A stretch of 15,140 bases of DNA from a bacterium (GTDB taxonomy: Bacteria > KSB1 > UBA2214): the NCBI GenBank assembly GCA_029560815.1, contig JAKQKF010000450.1:1-15140 (forward strand), written 5' to 3'. The notes beneath the pieces were generated by a model. That model saw only the letters and a program-made list of their open reading frames with translations. It was not told the DNA's origin and searched no databases. Positions 13,373 through 15,140 of this stretch are shown one piece after another. The translations under genes were made by a program, and so were the position numbers. Every line of letters begins with the position of its first letter. Positions within the stretch are counted from its first letter, which is position 1.

Positions 13373-15140
13373 AGAGAGCAAACTGGTTTGTGAGGATCAC
13401 TATGGCATTTCTCTGCTGCACAGCGGTGACGATCGCCCAGGAAGAAACCGATCCCTTCCTCTGGCTCGAAGAGGTCGAGGGCGAAAAGGCCCTCGAGTGG
13501 GTCAAGGCCAAAAACGCGGCGACCGTCGCGGAGCTGCAAAAGCACCCGGACTATCAAAGCCTCAACAGCAAGATCCTGACCGTGCTCAATTCCAGAGAGC
13601 GGATCGCCTTCCCCTCTCTGGTCGGTGAGTACGCCTATAATTTCTGGCAGGATGAAAAGCATCCGCGCGGCCTCTGGCGCCGCACCCTTCTGGCCGACTA
13701 TTTCAATCCCGATCCGCAGTGGGAGACCGTACTCGATCTTGACGACCTCAGCGCAAAGGAGGGGGAAAAATGGGCCTTCGGTGGGGCCAGCTATCTCTAC
13801 CCGTCCTATGATCTCTGCCTGGTCAGGCTCTCCCGCGGCGGCTCAGATGCGGTCGAGATCCGGGAATTCGACCTGGTGAAAAGAGAGTTCGTCAAAGAGG
13901 GCTTTTTCGTGCCGAAGGCCAAGAGCGGCGTCTCCTGGATGGACCGCAACACGCTGCTGGTCTCAACCGACTTTGGCGCGGGCACGCTGACCACCTCCGG
14001 TTATCCCCGCGTAATCAAGATCTGGCACCGCGGCACGCCGCTGAGCGGGGCGCGCCCGCTATTCGAGGGGCAGGAGACGGATATGAGCGTCGGGGCGGGA
14101 GTCGACCACCAGCCCGAACGTGATTATGTTTACGTTACCCGCCGCATGAGCTTCTACACCGGCCACACATTTGTCATGGAGGGCGGCCGGCTGATCAAGC
14201 TGGACATCCCGGAGGATGCCGGTTTCAACGGCATTTTCAAGAACCAGCTGCTGATCGAGCTGAAATCCGACTGGACCACCGGCGGCCGCACCTACCGGCA
14301 GGGTTCCCTGATCAGCATCGATTATGACCGGTTCCTGATGGGCGAGCGCAATTTCTCCGTTGTTTTCGAGCCCGGTGAGCGTTCGAGTCTGGCGGGATTC
14401 ACCACGACCAAGAATGCGCTGCTGCTGCTGAAACTGACCAATGTGGTGAGCGAATTGTTCCGCTACACCCTGCAGGATGGCCAGTGGGTGGGCGAAAAGG
14501 TCGCCGCCCCTGACTATGGCACCATCGGCCTGGCGGCCACTGATGATTTTTCCGACCACTTTTTCTTCACTTTCACCAACTATCTGACTCCGACCTCCCT
14601 CTATTATGTCCCCGCTAATGGCAAGAAGATCGATAAGGTGAAGAGCCTGCCCCACTATTTCAACAGCAAGGATCTGCTGGTTGAGCAGTATGAAGCGGCC
14701 TCCAAAGACGGCACGAAAATCCCCTATTTTGTCGTCCGCTCCAAAAAGAGCAAAATGAACGGCGCCCATCCAACCCTGCTTTACGGTTACGGCGGCTTCG
14801 AGGTCGCCATGCAGCCCGGTTACTCGGCTATTCGAGGCGTCGCCTGGCTGGAAAAAGGCGGTGTCTATGCGGTCGCCAACATCCGCGGCGGCGGGGAATT
14901 CGGCCCCAAGTGGCACCAGGCCGCCCTGAAGGAGAACCGCCAGCGCGCCTTTGATGATTTCTACGCAGTCGCCGAGGATTTGATTCAGCGCAAGATCACC
15001 TCGCCCCGCCACCTCGGCATCGAGGGGGGCAGCAACGGCGGGCTGCTGGTCGGCACGGCCTATACCCAGCGGCCCGAACTCTTCAATGCGGTCCTCTGCA
15101 GCGTCCCCCTGCTCGACATGAAGCGCTACAACAAGCTCCT
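13369..15140 (+). CDS. Prolyl oligopeptidase family serine peptidase (S9A), secreted, partial: 3' end beyond window
   Basis: The first 590 codons of an S9A peptidase, which cuts short peptides after proline. A signal peptide covers about residues 1-23 (MKRANWFVRITMAFLCCTAV then TIA), so it is exported. The N-terminal signature DPFLWLEEVEGEKALEWVKA (28-47) is typical of the family, and a long beta-propeller region follows (about 85-420). The alpha/beta-hydrolase domain shows HPTLLYGYGGFEVAMQPGYS, then GGVYAVANIRGGGEFGPKWH, and the nucleophile elbow GIEGGSNGGLL with Ser555 (codon 15031-15033). The catalytic Asp and His lie beyond the right edge. It is cotranscribed and translationally coupled with the GH5 gene. 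A link in function between glucanase and peptidase is not obvious; degradation of glycoprotein or biomass peptides is one possibility. Confidence 0.93.
   Translation, partial: MKRANWFVRITMAFLCCTAVTIAQEETDPFLWLEEVEGEKALEWVKAKNAATVAELQKHPDYQSLNSKILTVLNSRERIAFPSLVGEYAYNFWQDEKHPRGLWRRTLLADYFNPDPQWETVLDLDDLSAKEGEKWAFGGASYLYPSYDLCLVRLSRGGSDAVEIREFDLVKREFVKEGFFVPKAKSGVSWMDRNTLLVSTDFGAGTLTTSGYPRVIKIWHRGTPLSGARPLFEGQETDMSVGAGVDHQPERDYVYVTRRMSFYTGHTFVMEGGRLIKLDIPEDAGFNGIFKNQLLIELKSDWTTGGRTYRQGSLISIDYDRFLMGERNFSVVFEPGERSSLAGFTTTKNALLLLKLTNVVSELFRYTLQDGQWVGEKVAAPDYGTIGLAATDDFSDHFFFTFTNYLTPTSLYYVPANGKKIDKVKSLPHYFNSKDLLVEQYEAASKDGTKIPYFVVRSKKSKMNGAHPTLLYGYGGFEVAMQPGYSAIRGVAWLEKGGVYAVANIRGGGEFGPKWHQAALKENRQRAFDDFYAVAEDLIQRKITSPRHLGIEGGSNGGLLVGTAYTQRPELFNAVLCSVPLLDMKRYNKL

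Noticed and set aside
12056..13381. Minus-strand frame of 441 codons opposite the GH5 gene
   Set aside because: GH5 on the plus strand has all eight conserved catalytic residues. The antisense frame shows no domain and would run through the promoter region.
13369..13440. Possible lipoprotein signal in the peptidase (two adjacent Cys in its signal peptide)
   Set aside because: The residues before the Cys pair do not fit a lipobox, and a regular cleavage site after TIA is available downstream.
14059..15012. Minus-strand frame of 317 codons opposite the prolyl oligopeptidase
   Set aside because: No domain is visible, and the plus strand encodes a clear S9A peptidase through the same bases.

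Overview
The window is a high-GC (by eye about 60-65%) bacterial segment packed with carbohydrate-metabolism genes and almost no non-coding DNA. A secreted protein at 9809-11917 ends in a YPNPFN-type type IX secretion (T9SS) C-terminal domain. That points to the FCB group (Bacteroidota, Calditrichota, KSB1, Ignavibacteria or similar), probably an environmental lineage; the sequence alone does not fix the phylum. There are no tRNAs, rRNAs, CRISPR arrays, insertion sequences or integrases.

Layout. Eight genes run leftward on the minus strand from about 11917 to beyond position 1, with gaps of 50 bp or less, and look like one operon. In transcription order they are: a secreted GxGYxYP-type putative glycosidase with T9SS tail; an 82-residue remnant of a DUF5009/HGSNAT-like membrane protein; a secreted GHL10/DUF187 glycosidase; a FAD-dependent oxidoreductase with an SLH-like C-terminus; an ion-transporter-superfamily permease; a HyuA-type hydantoinase/oxoprolinase ATPase; a phosphohexomutase (phosphoglucomutase type); and a GH94 sugar phosphorylase cut by the window edge. 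A 219-bp divergent promoter region (11918-12136) separates them from a rightward pair: a secreted GH5 glucanase, and a coupled secreted prolyl oligopeptidase (S9A) cut by the right edge.

How they may work together. GH5 outside the cytoplasm would release short beta-glucans. GH94 would split imported disaccharides with phosphate to give sugar-1-phosphate, and the mutase would convert this to the 6-phosphate for glycolysis. The middle of the operon is less clear. The GHL10 family includes the peptidoglycan glycosidase DigH, and DUF5009 proteins include a MurNAc transporter, so aminosugar or cell-wall salvage is a reasonable second hypothesis. The HyuA-like ATPase with its own permease suggests uptake and opening of a cyclic amide or similar small acid, with no HyuB partner in view.

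The points most worth a second look are the in-frame internally deleted DUF5009 gene, the SLH-like module on a flavoprotein with no signal peptide, and the stand-alone HyuA with an altered phosphate-binding motif next to a dedicated permease.
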